Shown piece after piece: positions 1-7,227 of a stretch of DNA of 8,602 nt. This stretch comes from an uncultured Saprospiraceae bacterium (GTDB lineage Bacteria > Bacteroidota > Bacteroidia > Chitinophagales > Saprospiraceae). The stretch lies in NCBI GenBank assembly GCA_938044055.1, contig CALIQO010000571.1, forward strand, positions 1-8,602, in the 5' to 3' direction. Position numbers and translations under genes: made by a program. Numbering within the stretch: the first letter of the stretch is position 1; every line of letters starts with the position of its first letter. The notes below the pieces were generated by a model that did not search any database, was not told where the DNA came from, and worked only from the letters and a program-made list of their open reading frames with translations.

Positions 1-303
1 GATGAGGAAGCAGGCATATACGCCATGAGTAAATTAAGTACTCAGAAGGTCGTAACGAAATTTATTTCAGAGATCAATTTTATTCATTCCGCCCATCAAG
101 GAGACGTAATAGAAATAGGATTAGAATTTATCTCTATAGGAAATTCATCCATTACTTTTAGATGCGAGACGCGCAACCTTTTTTCTAAGCAGACCATCAT
201 AGAGATAGAAAAAATTGTATTTGTCAAAGTGGATGATAATGAAAAACCTATTTCTCACGGAGTTACTTTATCTGATGTTAAATCTAATTCTTACGGAGAA
301 TGA
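1..303 (+). CDS. acyl-CoA thioesterase, hotdog fold (3' part; 5' end outside window)
   Basis: This is a cytosolic hotdog-fold thioesterase that hydrolyses acyl-CoA to free acid and CoA (YciA/acyl-CoA hydrolase type). The reading frame is open from base 1, so about 100 C-terminal residues are visible and the start lies upstream. The ATG at 25 is internal: the eight codons before it read DEEAGIYA, which matches the conserved W-(I/M)-DE-AG helix motif of this family, where the acidic residue helps catalysis. The conserved core continues as VVTKFISEINF, then a beta-strand segment IEIGLEFISIGNSSITFRCE, then IVFVKVD and a terminal (P)xxHG near the C-terminus. Family members are usually about 120-170 residues, so 20-70 residues are missing. 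The stop (301-303) overlaps the next ATG as ATGA, suggesting translational coupling to the TolC-like gene. The family call is fairly secure; substrate chain length cannot be read from the sequence. Confidence 0.85.
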   Translation, partial: DEEAGIYAMSKLSTQKVVTKFISEINFIHSAHQGDVIEIGLEFISIGNSSITFRCETRNLFSKQTIIEIEKIVFVKVDDNEKPISHGVTLSDVKSNSYGE

Positions 304-1694
304 GGAAGCTCTTTTATTTAGTGTTTATGTTGATATTTATCAACTCTGTTTCGGGACAGAGCGAATTGGCTTTTTTAAAATTTATTGAAGCTGTTAGAAA
401 GAACCACCCTGAGATAAATCAATCGAAACTTCTAGAGAGAAAATCAGATGCCTACATGCGTAAGGCACGAGGAAGCCTAGATCCAGTCTTGTCTTCATCG
501 TACGATTCTAAATCATTCGACGAAAAGAACTATTATGACTTGTGGAACACTGGCCTTAAAGTGCCGACAGTACTAGGGGTAGATGTAGAAGTTTCTTACG
601 AGACTAACCGAGGACAGTTTCTCAATGAACAAGCCTTCCTCCCTGATAATGGATTGTTGTCAGCGGGTATAAGAATACCCCTTCTTAGAGGATTATTCTA
701 CAACGATAGAAGATTTCAACTTGATGACGCAACTGTAATCGGAAAGCAGAATGAAATCAAGAGAATAGAAATGGTCAATAAGGTTATGTTTAAATCCATA
801 AAATCTTACTTAGTCTGGGAGTTTAAGTATGCCGTCTCAGAAGCGTATGGAGAAGTTGTAGACCTTGCAACCATCCGACTGAACAATACAATAGAGTTGT
901 TTAATCAGGGGGACAAAGCAGCTATAGATACGGTTGAATCTCAACAGATTTTAATTAATAATAGAGTCAATTATGAGCAATCTCGATTAGATTATCTGTC
1001 TGCATTTCAATCATTAAGAAATCATATATGGGGCAATTCGATGGAAGATATCCGCAATGGAGACCTATATACTCCACAATCAGCTAAAGAATGGTTTAAG
1101 GGAGATGAAATGATTTCTTCTATGGATGAAATTGTCATCGATAATCTACCTGCTATAAGGAGTATAAACCTCGATTCTGAATCTCTTGAATTAAAAAGAA
1201 GAAATGCTCAAGAGAATATAAAACCTCAATTAGACTTAAAGGTAAATCCCCTTCTAAGGTTAGATGATAATGATCGATTCTTGGCTTATTCAACACAAGA
1301 TTATAAGTTAGGTGTAAATCTGTATTTTCCCTTGCTAGCTAGGAAGGCAAGAGGGGAGAAACAGTTGATAGAATTAGAATTATCTGAGAATACGTTCTTC
1401 AGGGATAATGTTTCACGACAGATAAGCACTCAGGTCGACGCCCTTGAGTTAGAACTAAAGCGTTTACAGGATATGTTGTCACTCACAGAAGACAATCTGA
1501 CCTTGTCGAGAAGATTGTTAGATGCAGAAAATGAAAGATTTAGAATCGGTGAGAGTTCTATCTTTCTTGTTAATTCAAGAGAGCAGAAAGTTTTGAATAA
1601 TCGATTGAAATTACTTCAGCTTAATTACAAGATACGAGTATTAATCATTGAATGGTATTATCAAGCTAGAAGGCTAGAAAATTATGTGTGGTAA
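300..1694 (+). CDS. TolC-family outer-membrane efflux protein
   Basis: This 464-residue protein should form an outer-membrane channel with a periplasmic tunnel, working with an inner-membrane pump and a membrane-fusion protein. Residues 1-19 form a signal peptide (basic MRK, hydrophobic stretch, SVSG before Q20). The rest shows the TolC/OEP pattern: FIEAVRKNHPEIN near residues 28-40 resembles the usual first helix (A..NNP.i), and long helical heptad-like stretches lie roughly at residues 150-245 and 340-455. Strand-like segments (LDPVLSSSYDSKSF; VDVEVSYETNRGQF; LLSAGIRIPLLRG) precede the first long helix, and NLYFPLL precedes the second. Length is normal for the family. It starts inside the stop of the thioesterase gene, and no pump or adaptor gene lies downstream, so its partner is either upstream of the window or elsewhere. 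No separate promoter or Shine-Dalgarno sequence is visible. The transported substrate is unknown. Confidence 0.85.
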   Translation: MRKLFYLVFMLIFINSVSGQSELAFLKFIEAVRKNHPEINQSKLLERKSDAYMRKARGSLDPVLSSSYDSKSFDEKNYYDLWNTGLKVPTVLGVDVEVSYETNRGQFLNEQAFLPDNGLLSAGIRIPLLRGLFYNDRRFQLDDATVIGKQNEIKRIEMVNKVMFKSIKSYLVWEFKYAVSEAYGEVVDLATIRLNNTIELFNQGDKAAIDTVESQQILINNRVNYEQSRLDYLSAFQSLRNHIWGNSMEDIRNGDLYTPQSAKEWFKGDEMISSMDEIVIDNLPAIRSINLDSESLELKRRNAQENIKPQLDLKVNPLLRLDDNDRFLAYSTQDYKLGVNLYFPLLARKARGEKQLIELELSENTFFRDNVSRQISTQVDALELELKRLQDMLSLTEDNLTLSRRLLDAENERFRIGESSIFLVNSREQKVLNNRLKLLQLNYKIRVLIIEWYYQARRLENYVW

Positions 1695-1697
1695 GGA

Positions 1698-1725
1698 ATG
1701 AAAGAAAAGGCAATTATTCTTTCAT
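1698..1725 (+). terminator. stem-loop after the TolC-like gene
   Basis: A perfect 9-bp inverted repeat (ATGAAAGAA at 1698-1706, TTCTTTCAT at 1717-1725) with a 10-nt loop begins 4 nt after the TAA stop. Flanking GG/CC can add two pairs beyond a one-base bulge. No clear T-run follows, so this is either a weak intrinsic terminator or an mRNA 3'-end stabiliser. Confidence 0.45.
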
Positions 1726-1816
1726 CCTGCAGTAAATATTCTTTTATGATTACTTCGCTATTTTCACTTAAAGCCAATGAGTTGTTGTTTGTAATAAGAA
1801 AAGTAAGCAGTCTATC

Positions 1817-1834
1817 TAGAATTTTTTAATTCTA
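1817..1834. repeat. 18-bp dyad upstream of the hydrolase promoter
   Basis: TAGAATT (1817-1823) and AATTCTA (1828-1834) form a perfect 7-bp inverted repeat around TTTT. It ends about 32 bp before the -7 element of the hydrolase gene. It could be an operator or activator site, or a chance AT-rich dyad. The rest of the 185-bp gap shows no small ORF of note. Confidence 0.3.
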
Positions 1835-1866
1835 CATAAGGCTCATATTATTAATAACAGCTTCTG

Positions 1867-1874
1867 TACATTTG
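1867..1874 (+). promoter_or_regulatory. Bacteroidetes-type -7 element (TACATTTG)
   Basis: TACATTTG fits the TAnnTTTG consensus of the primary sigma factor in Bacteroidetes and ends 5 nt before the hydrolase ATG at 1880. No good TTG (-33) is seen at the usual spacing; the AT-rich 1845-1850 stretch offers only TTA. If used, transcription would begin almost at the ATG, giving a leaderless or nearly leaderless mRNA. Confidence 0.5.
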
Positions 1875-1879
1875 ATTCA

Positions 1880-2692
1880 ATGAAAATTGTGATTCGATTC
1901 CTTTCTTTTTTATTCCCTGGCGCTTTTGCCCATGTTGCGTATAAAAAGATAATGAATCCACAGATCTCTAAATTGAGAGAATATGAAATCCAATTGCTGG
2001 AGAAAGCGGATCAAGGTGATGTAAGCTGTGGAGGATTTAGAATCCGCACCTATAAATGGGGAAATGGATCTAAGTCTATTCTTATGATTCATGGATGGGA
2101 AGGACAAGCGGGGAACTTCGCAGATATTATACCTAGGCTGGTGAGTGATGGATTTAGTGTATATGCATTTGACGGTCCTGCCCATGGTTTTAGCAGTAAA
2201 GGGGAGGCATCCATTTTTGCTTTTATAGAGACCTTAGAGTTTATGATACATACTGTAAAACCCAGTTGTCTTTTGTCTCATAGTTTTGGGGGTGTTGCTA
2301 CTACTTATGTATTGAGCGAAAATCCAGAAATTCATATCGAGAGATATGTATTGATGACAACGCCGGACCGATTTACCCAGCGTATTCAGTTTATATCAGA
2401 TCAAGTCGGAGTATCAAGCAAGGCCATTTCAATCCTTGTAAAACGAATAGAAAAGAAATACAATATATCTGTACCGGATATGAATGTAAGTGATTTTGTA
2501 AAACGGGTGCGTGTTGATCGAGCACTGATTCTGCATGATGTCGCAGATAAAGTTATTCCTATAAGTCAATCTCAGCATGTAGTTGACAACTGGGAAGTTG
2601 GTAGGTTAGAAAGTGTACGCGATACTGGGCATTTTAGGATTCTTAGAGATGAAGCTGTACATGAAAAAGTAAGTGCTTTTTTAGCGTCATAA
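1880..2692 (+). CDS. alpha/beta-fold hydrolase
   Basis: This 270-residue serine hydrolase has a canonical alpha/beta fold layout. HGWEG (71-75) is the oxyanion-hole strand turn, FDGPAHG (97-103) is the conserved loop, and SHSFGG (133-138) is the nucleophile elbow with Ser135. HDVADKVIP (219-227) carries the likely acid, Asp223 (Asp220 is the alternative), and DTGH supplies His251. The complete triad suggests an active enzyme. The elbow begins with Ser instead of the usual Gly (SxSxG), a tolerated but uncommon variant. Residues 1-45 form a hydrophobic then charged N-terminal extension (FLSFLFPGAF), which resembles the pre-domain helix of Bacteroidetes relatives rather than a cleaved signal. 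The substrate is not identifiable. The gene stands alone between a 185-bp spacer and a convergent neighbour 12 bp away, and appears to be a single transcription unit. Confidence 0.85.
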   Translation: MKIVIRFLSFLFPGAFAHVAYKKIMNPQISKLREYEIQLLEKADQGDVSCGGFRIRTYKWGNGSKSILMIHGWEGQAGNFADIIPRLVSDGFSVYAFDGPAHGFSSKGEASIFAFIETLEFMIHTVKPSCLLSHSFGGVATTYVLSENPEIHIERYVLMTTPDRFTQRIQFISDQVGVSSKAISILVKRIEKKYNISVPDMNVSDFVKRVRVDRALILHDVADKVIPISQSQHVVDNWEVGRLESVRDTGHFRILRDEAVHEKVSAFLAS

Positions 2693-2704
2693 TGATTACA
2701 AAGC

Positions 2705-5092
2705 TTACATCCTCGATCTTTCTTCAGAAGAGGCCGTAGATCTCTGCCGACTTGCTTTAATATTGTTAGTCTGAAAAGTATATGTATAGTTCATTAAGAA
2801 AGTGCGTTCTGACCAATTGTTATTACCAAATGTTCTAATACCTAATGCTGGTTGATCGTATTCCCAGTCTATCTTTCCGCTGGAATTGGATATGTCATTT
2901 ATCACAAAATTGAATGAATGGTTCCCAAGTTTTTTCCTGATTCCAGCATTGATAAAATGATATAGAAATTGTCTCTGATCTCCAGATATAAATTCGCTGG
3001 TATACTTTCCATCTAAACTGGCATACCATCCACGTCCTAAATTGAAACTATTATTTCCCTGGATTGAAAAGCTTAATATATCATCTTCATAGGGGATAGG
3101 TCTGTTGCTCGCATCTAATATCCGATAGTATCCTCCCTGAAGATTCCAGGATGATTCCCATGCTTCTGAAAAATATATGGGCTGACTCAGCGTCAATTGC
3201 AGCGCTTCAAGTTTGTCAAAATTGATCGGCTGACTGGTCTGAATACCACTTGCCTTGTCTACAGTATTATAAAATGTAATAAATCCAGCGGTTTTAAAAC
3301 CTTCAAGCATTAAGATCATGCTTCTTCTCTGAAAGGATAGGGCAAGGGTATTGGTAAACGAAGGTCTTAGGCGGGTATTGGAATTAGCCAGAAGGGTAGG
3401 ATCGACTAGTAAATAAAACGCAGCTAGGTTAGAGAATTGAGGTCTGTCGGTTCTTCTATTATACGTTAATTGTAATGATTGTAAGGAGTCAATTTTATGA
3501 TTAATTCTGACAACTGGAAACAAGTTTTTAAATCCTAAACTGAGGTTATTGATTTCATCTCTGGCAGCTAGGTTATACTTGAAATTTTCATACCTAGCAC
3601 CCATCTCTATATCCCATTCTGATGAAATTCGTTTCTGGTAGGTGCCGTACATGGCAAGAATGTCTTCTTTTATTAAATCTTCCTCAATGTTGAATACATC
3701 GAAATTCACCCACTCCCCACTTATTAAGGATTCATTTTTTACAGCAGTAGTTGTTCTATTGTACGTTCCTTTTACACCGAGTTCTAGTTTCCCAGCATCA
3801 GTTGATAAGGTATAATCTGATTTAAATGTTGTAATGTCGAATCCCGATATTCTCTGTGACCTAATCTTATCATTCTCTGCGTTAATTTCTTGATTGTCCA
3901 GTTGTGACCCATTCTGTGCATCAAGAAAAAATTGATCGAAATCCACATTAATATTTGAGGACTCTGAAAGCGACATATTAAGGTTGAGGTTGTAAAAATA
4001 ATTTGTGTTTTCAGTGATGGTGTTGATGCCGAAATTGGTTACATCTGTGATTGCGTTGTTCTTCTGGAAAGTAGAATTCGAATCAGAGTTTAAGAATTCG
4101 AATTTTCCGTCAGAATATCCAGCTAAAGCACCGACAATAAATTTATCATTCAATTGCCAGTCTATTCCAGATTGAGCAGATATGTTGTTGCTGCGGATAT
4201 CCTTAGAATTCAATAGGTTTTCGTAGAAAAAATTATCACCATTAAAATCATATTCTCTGTAATGGTTAACAGAAAAATTATTTGCCTTATCTGACACTGC
4301 AGATGCTGAACCATATATGTTCAGGTTTCCTTGTCTGAAATTGAGATTTCCGCCTATACTACCATTTTCCGCTTGTCCGTATCCGATCACCGTATTTATG
4401 TTACCACTCATGCCATTGAAGATTCTTTTCTTCATTACTATATGAATGATTCCTGCTGCATTATCAGCGTCATACCTAGCAGAAGGTTGATGAATGACTT
4501 CTATTCTCTCTATATTTTCTGCTTGCATACCCTGAAGTTGCTGGATAAGTACTTCTCTTGGCACTCTAGTGATTCTATTGTTGATCATAACCAGTACGCC
4601 CCCTTTATTATTTAAGGAGATGGAATTTTGATTTTCTTGTATGATTACACCCGGAACTTTTTTAAGCAGCTGTAGTGCATTGTTTCCACTCATGGATATT
4701 TGACTGGCAATATTCACCACAAGACGATCGGATTTTAACTCATACATAGAACGTTGACCTTTTACAACTACTTCATCCAGTAATTCTGAGGCGGGCGACA
4801 TGACAATTGAAATCTGATCTGTAAAATCATTAAGTTCATAGTTAAGTGTAAGGTATCCGATTGAAGATATTTCAAGATAATATACTCCTTGTGAATTTAT
4901 TTTAAGATTGAAAATTCCTGCAGTGTCCGTATTAGTCCCTGTAATGTAGGTTGAATCGGAGCCATTCATCAGCATTACATTGGCATACATGATGGGTTGA
5001 TTAGATCCATCTTCTACAACTCCAGAGATTGATTGTTGACTATGTAAAGAAATACATGAAGTATATAAAAGCATTGCAGCTAATAATCTCAT
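2705..5092 (-). CDS. outer-membrane beta-barrel family protein (TonB-receptor-like)
   Basis: This 795-residue protein belongs to the Bacteroidetes outer-membrane beta-barrel family related to TonB-dependent receptors. Residues 1-18 are a signal peptide. Residues about 20-105 form a carboxypeptidase-regulatory-like beta-sandwich (ISGVVED, YANVML, GTNTDTAGIFNL, YYLEISSIGY). Residues about 106-220 form a plug-like domain: LDEVVVKGQ, then LLKKVPGV, VMINNR, IERIEVIHQPSARYDAD and AAGIIHIVMKK. The remainder is an amphipathic barrel with strands such as LQLTYNRRTDRPQF, ending at the aromatic strand YTYTF (769-773). A 22-residue polar, basic tail rich in Arg and Ser follows; such tails are common in this family and differ from classic receptors, which end at the aromatic residue. 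No SusD-like partner gene is adjacent, so glycan uptake is not indicated; the cargo and any TonB dependence are unknown. The ATG gives a good signal peptide. No clear TAnnTTTG promoter was found upstream. Confidence 0.88.
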   Translation of the reverse strand: MRLLAAMLLYTSCISLHSQQSISGVVEDGSNQPIMYANVMLMNGSDSTYITGTNTDTAGIFNLKINSQGVYYLEISSIGYLTLNYELNDFTDQISIVMSPASELLDEVVVKGQRSMYELKSDRLVVNIASQISMSGNNALQLLKKVPGVIIQENQNSISLNNKGGVLVMINNRITRVPREVLIQQLQGMQAENIERIEVIHQPSARYDADNAAGIIHIVMKKRIFNGMSGNINTVIGYGQAENGSIGGNLNFRQGNLNIYGSASAVSDKANNFSVNHYREYDFNGDNFFYENLLNSKDIRSNNISAQSGIDWQLNDKFIVGALAGYSDGKFEFLNSDSNSTFQKNNAITDVTNFGINTITENTNYFYNLNLNMSLSESSNINVDFDQFFLDAQNGSQLDNQEINAENDKIRSQRISGFDITTFKSDYTLSTDAGKLELGVKGTYNRTTTAVKNESLISGEWVNFDVFNIEEDLIKEDILAMYGTYQKRISSEWDIEMGARYENFKYNLAARDEINNLSLGFKNLFPVVRINHKIDSLQSLQLTYNRRTDRPQFSNLAAFYLLVDPTLLANSNTRLRPSFTNTLALSFQRRSMILMLEGFKTAGFITFYNTVDKASGIQTSQPINFDKLEALQLTLSQPIYFSEAWESSWNLQGGYYRILDASNRPIPYEDDILSFSIQGNNSFNLGRGWYASLDGKYTSEFISGDQRQFLYHFINAGIRKKLGNHSFNFVINDISNSSGKIDWEYDQPALGIRTFGNNNWSERTFLMNYTYTFQTNNIKASRQRSTASSEERSRM

Positions 5093-5150
5093 TTTAAGTA
5101 ATTTAGGGTTAATTAACTTCTTTTCTTTATCCTAAAATAATGAGAATTTG

Positions 5151-5215
5151 ATCATCATTTTGCACAAGAGTAGTAGGACTCAATATAAATGAGTGAGAGG
5201 TAAGAAAATGATGAT
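5151..5215. repeat. nested inverted repeat upstream of the beta-barrel gene
   Basis: The arms ATCATCATTTT (5151-5161) and AAAATGATGAT (5205-5215) pair perfectly over 11 bp. Inside the 43-bp interval, ACTCA (5178-5182) and TGAGT (5190-5194) form a second, smaller stem. The structure sits between the end of the GIY-YIG-like gene and the start of the beta-barrel gene, both on the minus strand. It could be a terminator-like structure for the former, a regulator site for the latter, or a cruciform. It lacks a T-run on either strand. Confidence 0.45.
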
Positions 5216-5251
5216 AATTGGTAGGATTTAAGTTGCGATTTAACTGTAGGG

Positions 5252-5596
5252 TCAATTCCACCATACCGCATATCCCCTCAACCGAAGACTTTTAGCAAGA
5301 TGGCCTTCTAGCACGGATGCACGTTTTCTTGTGAGTGGATTGAGGTGGTTGTATAGGCTGGGTCTCAGGCACAATCCATACTTATTTACCATTTTGGAAG
5401 ATAGTTTAAACCCTTTTTTAGATTTTAAATCATGGAGGTGTTGTAAGATTCTTTCTTCTGGTTTAAGAGATGTAATTCCCACATATAAGCATTCTAGTTG
5501 ATGTTTAAAGCCGGGATTGGCCTCTCTGAATTTTTTCTGTTCGCGCCAGACTCGTTCATCAAGTTCTATTACGTAGATGTTGTGTGTTTCCCTCAT
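5252..5596 (-). CDS. small GIY-YIG nuclease-like protein
   Basis: From the ATG at 5596 this is a 114-residue protein. NIYVIELDE (6-14) provides the GIY-like strand and CLYVGITSL (36-44) the YIG-like strand. Next comes PEERILQHL, with Arg49 and His53 in the position of the conserved Arg and following polar residue of GIY-YIG domains, and Glu97 (VLEGHLAK) could be the metal-binding acid. The 27-residue insertion between the two half-motifs (REQKKFREANPGF) and the ending RLRGYAVWWN recall a family of small stand-alone proteins in many bacteria whose role is unknown. An upstream ATG at 5647 would add 17 residues rich in Cys and Tyr that do not fit the family, so I prefer 5596. Whether it cuts DNA is not established. 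It may be transcribed with the beta-barrel gene 159 bp downstream, but the inverted repeat between them argues against a simple operon. Confidence 0.65.
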   Translation of the reverse strand: MRETHNIYVIELDERVWREQKKFREANPGFKHQLECLYVGITSLKPEERILQHLHDLKSKKGFKLSSKMVNKYGLCLRPSLYNHLNPLTRKRASVLEGHLAKSLRLRGYAVWWN

Positions 5597-5654
5597 CACA
5601 CATGTATAGGTGCAATATTCGATCCAATGTATAGAAGAATATCTCATTAAATAA

Positions 5655-5921
5655 GCTGTTTTTAACGGAGCCCCATTGACAGGGGACCTTTTCCTAAGCT
5701 TAAATAATACTTATATGATACTAGGAATGCGGTTTTATTATTTTCTGCGTTATTGAATTTCTCAAATAACCCAATTAAGGCTTGGTGCAATAAAAGAATG
5801 TGCAGATTTCCATTCAGAAAGTATATCAGATCCTCTCGACGCTTGGATATTAAGTATGGATGCGTTTCTGCGCTATATGGGATTAGATAAGTTTTCAGCA
5901 AAAGATCTAAAGATTAAGTAA
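5655..5921 (+). pseudogene. possible decayed gene remnant of unknown family
   Basis: The stretch 5597-5965 has no intact gene that I trust. On the plus strand, one frame is open at 5655-5753 (including NGAPLTGDLFLSLN), hits TGA at 5754-5756, and continues open to TAA at 5919-5921. The second part includes ECADFHSESISDPLDAWI and MDAFLRYMGLDKFSAKDL, whose balanced residue usage looks like a real protein C-terminus. It has no good start codon before an internal ATG. A neighbouring frame in the middle reads NAVLLFSALLNFSNNP, so a frameshift plus stop in an ancestral gene is plausible. A 79-codon minus-strand frame with a TTG start (5662-5901) overlaps it and looks like its antisense shadow. I do not recognise the family; this may also be chance. 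Confidence 0.3.
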
Positions 5922-5965
5922 ATTACAATGGAAGTTATTAATACGTACCTATAAGAAAAAATAAG

Positions 5966-7198
5966 ATGAGAATAGGGATAATCCATATGCCAGGCAGACA
6001 TACGTACAATCGGCAATCTATTCAACCTAAGTTTTTTACATTGGGATTTCCATTGTTTCCGACGGGATGTACATATAGGGTTAGTGACAATCTGGGATTT
6101 GACATTCCACTAACTAAAAAAGATTTCTATCATGGCTTCGCTAAAATCCATCTAGGTGTACTAGGGTTGATAGGACTTGTGGTGGCTAATAATGTGTTTT
6201 CTCAGGGTCCAACTAAGATCGTCATTACAGTTTTAAGTTTATTGTTAATAGGATTGTGTATTCATTCTTGGGTCTCGCATTCATCAGCAAAACCTGATGA
6301 ATCATTTAGAAGGCGGGTTTTTGGAAAAGCATTTGGGTATAACATGCCACCAGAATATCTTCCTGAGAAAATCCAGAAAACACTACATTCAGAATTGTAT
6401 AAAACATGCTTAGGAAAACTAGGAATAGCGGATTGGAAGAAAGAAGTAAAAGATGATAATATCACAGAAGAAAATTTTCCTATTCTATATACTCTATCTT
6501 ATTACGACAATGTTCTAAATCCCAGTCCAGCGCACAAGGAATTATATGAGCTTATGGAGTCAAGGCTTACTATTTTAAAAAACAGTAGAACTAAAAGAAA
6601 AGAGAATAAAGGAATCAAATCTTCTGGAACATCTTCAGTCCAAGTAAAGTTTTCTCCTGGTAAATCAAATCCTGTTGCCTCTGAAGCATTGAAAGTTTCA
6701 TCCGTTTCTCATATTACTCCGGAACAAGTAAAAGAAACATCACAACCATCTTATACCCAGATGACAAGAAAAGAACTAATCAAGGTTCACGATGTGAAGA
6801 GTACTATGATTACTCAGATGTGGCTGGTTCTTGGCTTTTTTGTTTTTGCTTTAGTAATAGGATCCATATTTATGGCTGGTTCAGGAGCATTGTTGTGGGT
6901 AATATTAATCTGTATAATTATTATGGGTGGAATATTTACAGTTGTATTCGTACCTGATTTCTTAAAGCTTCAGAAGGATATCGGTGATCCTTATAAGATG
7001 CGTGTTAAAGTAAGGGTAAAGGATTTGCAATTGGATGGTAAAACAGCCTATCTTATATTAAGGCCCAATAAATATAGAATTAAACATCTACGCGCTTCAT
7101 CTCAATATTATAATCAAGGTTTATTGAACAAGGAAATAGATATAGAAGTATCTAAGTATTCACACACGTTGATCGCTATGCTAGATGTTAAATACTAG
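5966..7198 (+). CDS. hypothetical membrane protein with two helix pairs
   Basis: I do not recognise a named family for this 410-residue protein. Residues 1-60 are soluble; QPKFFTLGFPLFPTG (20-34) resembles the motif after which Bacteroidetes zinc-ribbon membrane proteins read FF.iFFiPliP.g, but the CxxC pairs are absent here. Hydrophobic helices are predicted by eye at about 61-78, 83-103, 284-304 and 306-328. The 180-residue segment between the pairs begins with a charged helical domain (about 110-205). It then becomes a low-complexity Ser/Lys/Pro-rich linker (about 207-262: RTKRKENKG, SSGTSSVQ). A C-terminal soluble domain (about 335-410) is beta-rich (MRVKVRVKDLQL, TAYLILRP, IDIEVSKY). With four helices both termini would face the same side. 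The ATG at 5966 follows an A-rich leader without a Shine-Dalgarno. The gene is convergent with the TetR gene, with 22 bp between stops. Confidence 0.8.
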   Translation: MRIGIIHMPGRHTYNRQSIQPKFFTLGFPLFPTGCTYRVSDNLGFDIPLTKKDFYHGFAKIHLGVLGLIGLVVANNVFSQGPTKIVITVLSLLLIGLCIHSWVSHSSAKPDESFRRRVFGKAFGYNMPPEYLPEKIQKTLHSELYKTCLGKLGIADWKKEVKDDNITEENFPILYTLSYYDNVLNPSPAHKELYELMESRLTILKNSRTKRKENKGIKSSGTSSVQVKFSPGKSNPVASEALKVSSVSHITPEQVKETSQPSYTQMTRKELIKVHDVKSTMITQMWLVLGFFVFALVIGSIFMAGSGALLWVILICIIIMGGIFTVVFVPDFLKLQKDIGDPYKMRVKVRVKDLQLDGKTAYLILRPNKYRIKHLRASSQYYNQGLLNKEIDIEVSKYSHTLIAMLDVKY

Positions 7199-7205
7199 GT
7201 GATTA

Positions 7206-7227
7206 AAACTATAGCCTACTCTAGTTT
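7206..7227. terminator. probable shared terminator hairpin between convergent genes
   Basis: AAACTATAG (7206-7214) and CTCTAGTTT (7219-7227) pair over 9 positions with one mismatch (7212/7221) and a 4-nt loop, CCTA. It overlaps the TetR stop codon. Reading the minus strand, the stem runs into TTTTAATC, so it could end the TetR transcript; on the plus strand the following T-run is poor. Confidence 0.4.

Noticed and set aside
1910..2185. 91-codon minus-strand open frame
   Set aside because: It lies antisense inside the hydrolase gene, whose motifs are clear, and the product resembles no protein.
4331..4615. 94-codon plus-strand open frame
   Set aside because: It is antisense to the plug domain of the beta-barrel gene and has Cys/His/Ile-rich shadow composition.
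5597..5647. Upstream ATG (5647) for the GIY-YIG-like gene
   Set aside because: It adds a Cys/Tyr-rich 17-residue segment before the conserved region; the ATG at 5596 starts close to the first conserved strand.
5662..5901. 79-codon minus-strand open frame with TTG start
   Set aside because: No recognisable domain; the opposite strand looks more protein-like, so it is treated as a shadow of a decayed plus-strand gene.
6262..6465. 67-codon minus-strand open frame
   Set aside because: It is antisense within the membrane-protein gene, with no motif and no promoter.
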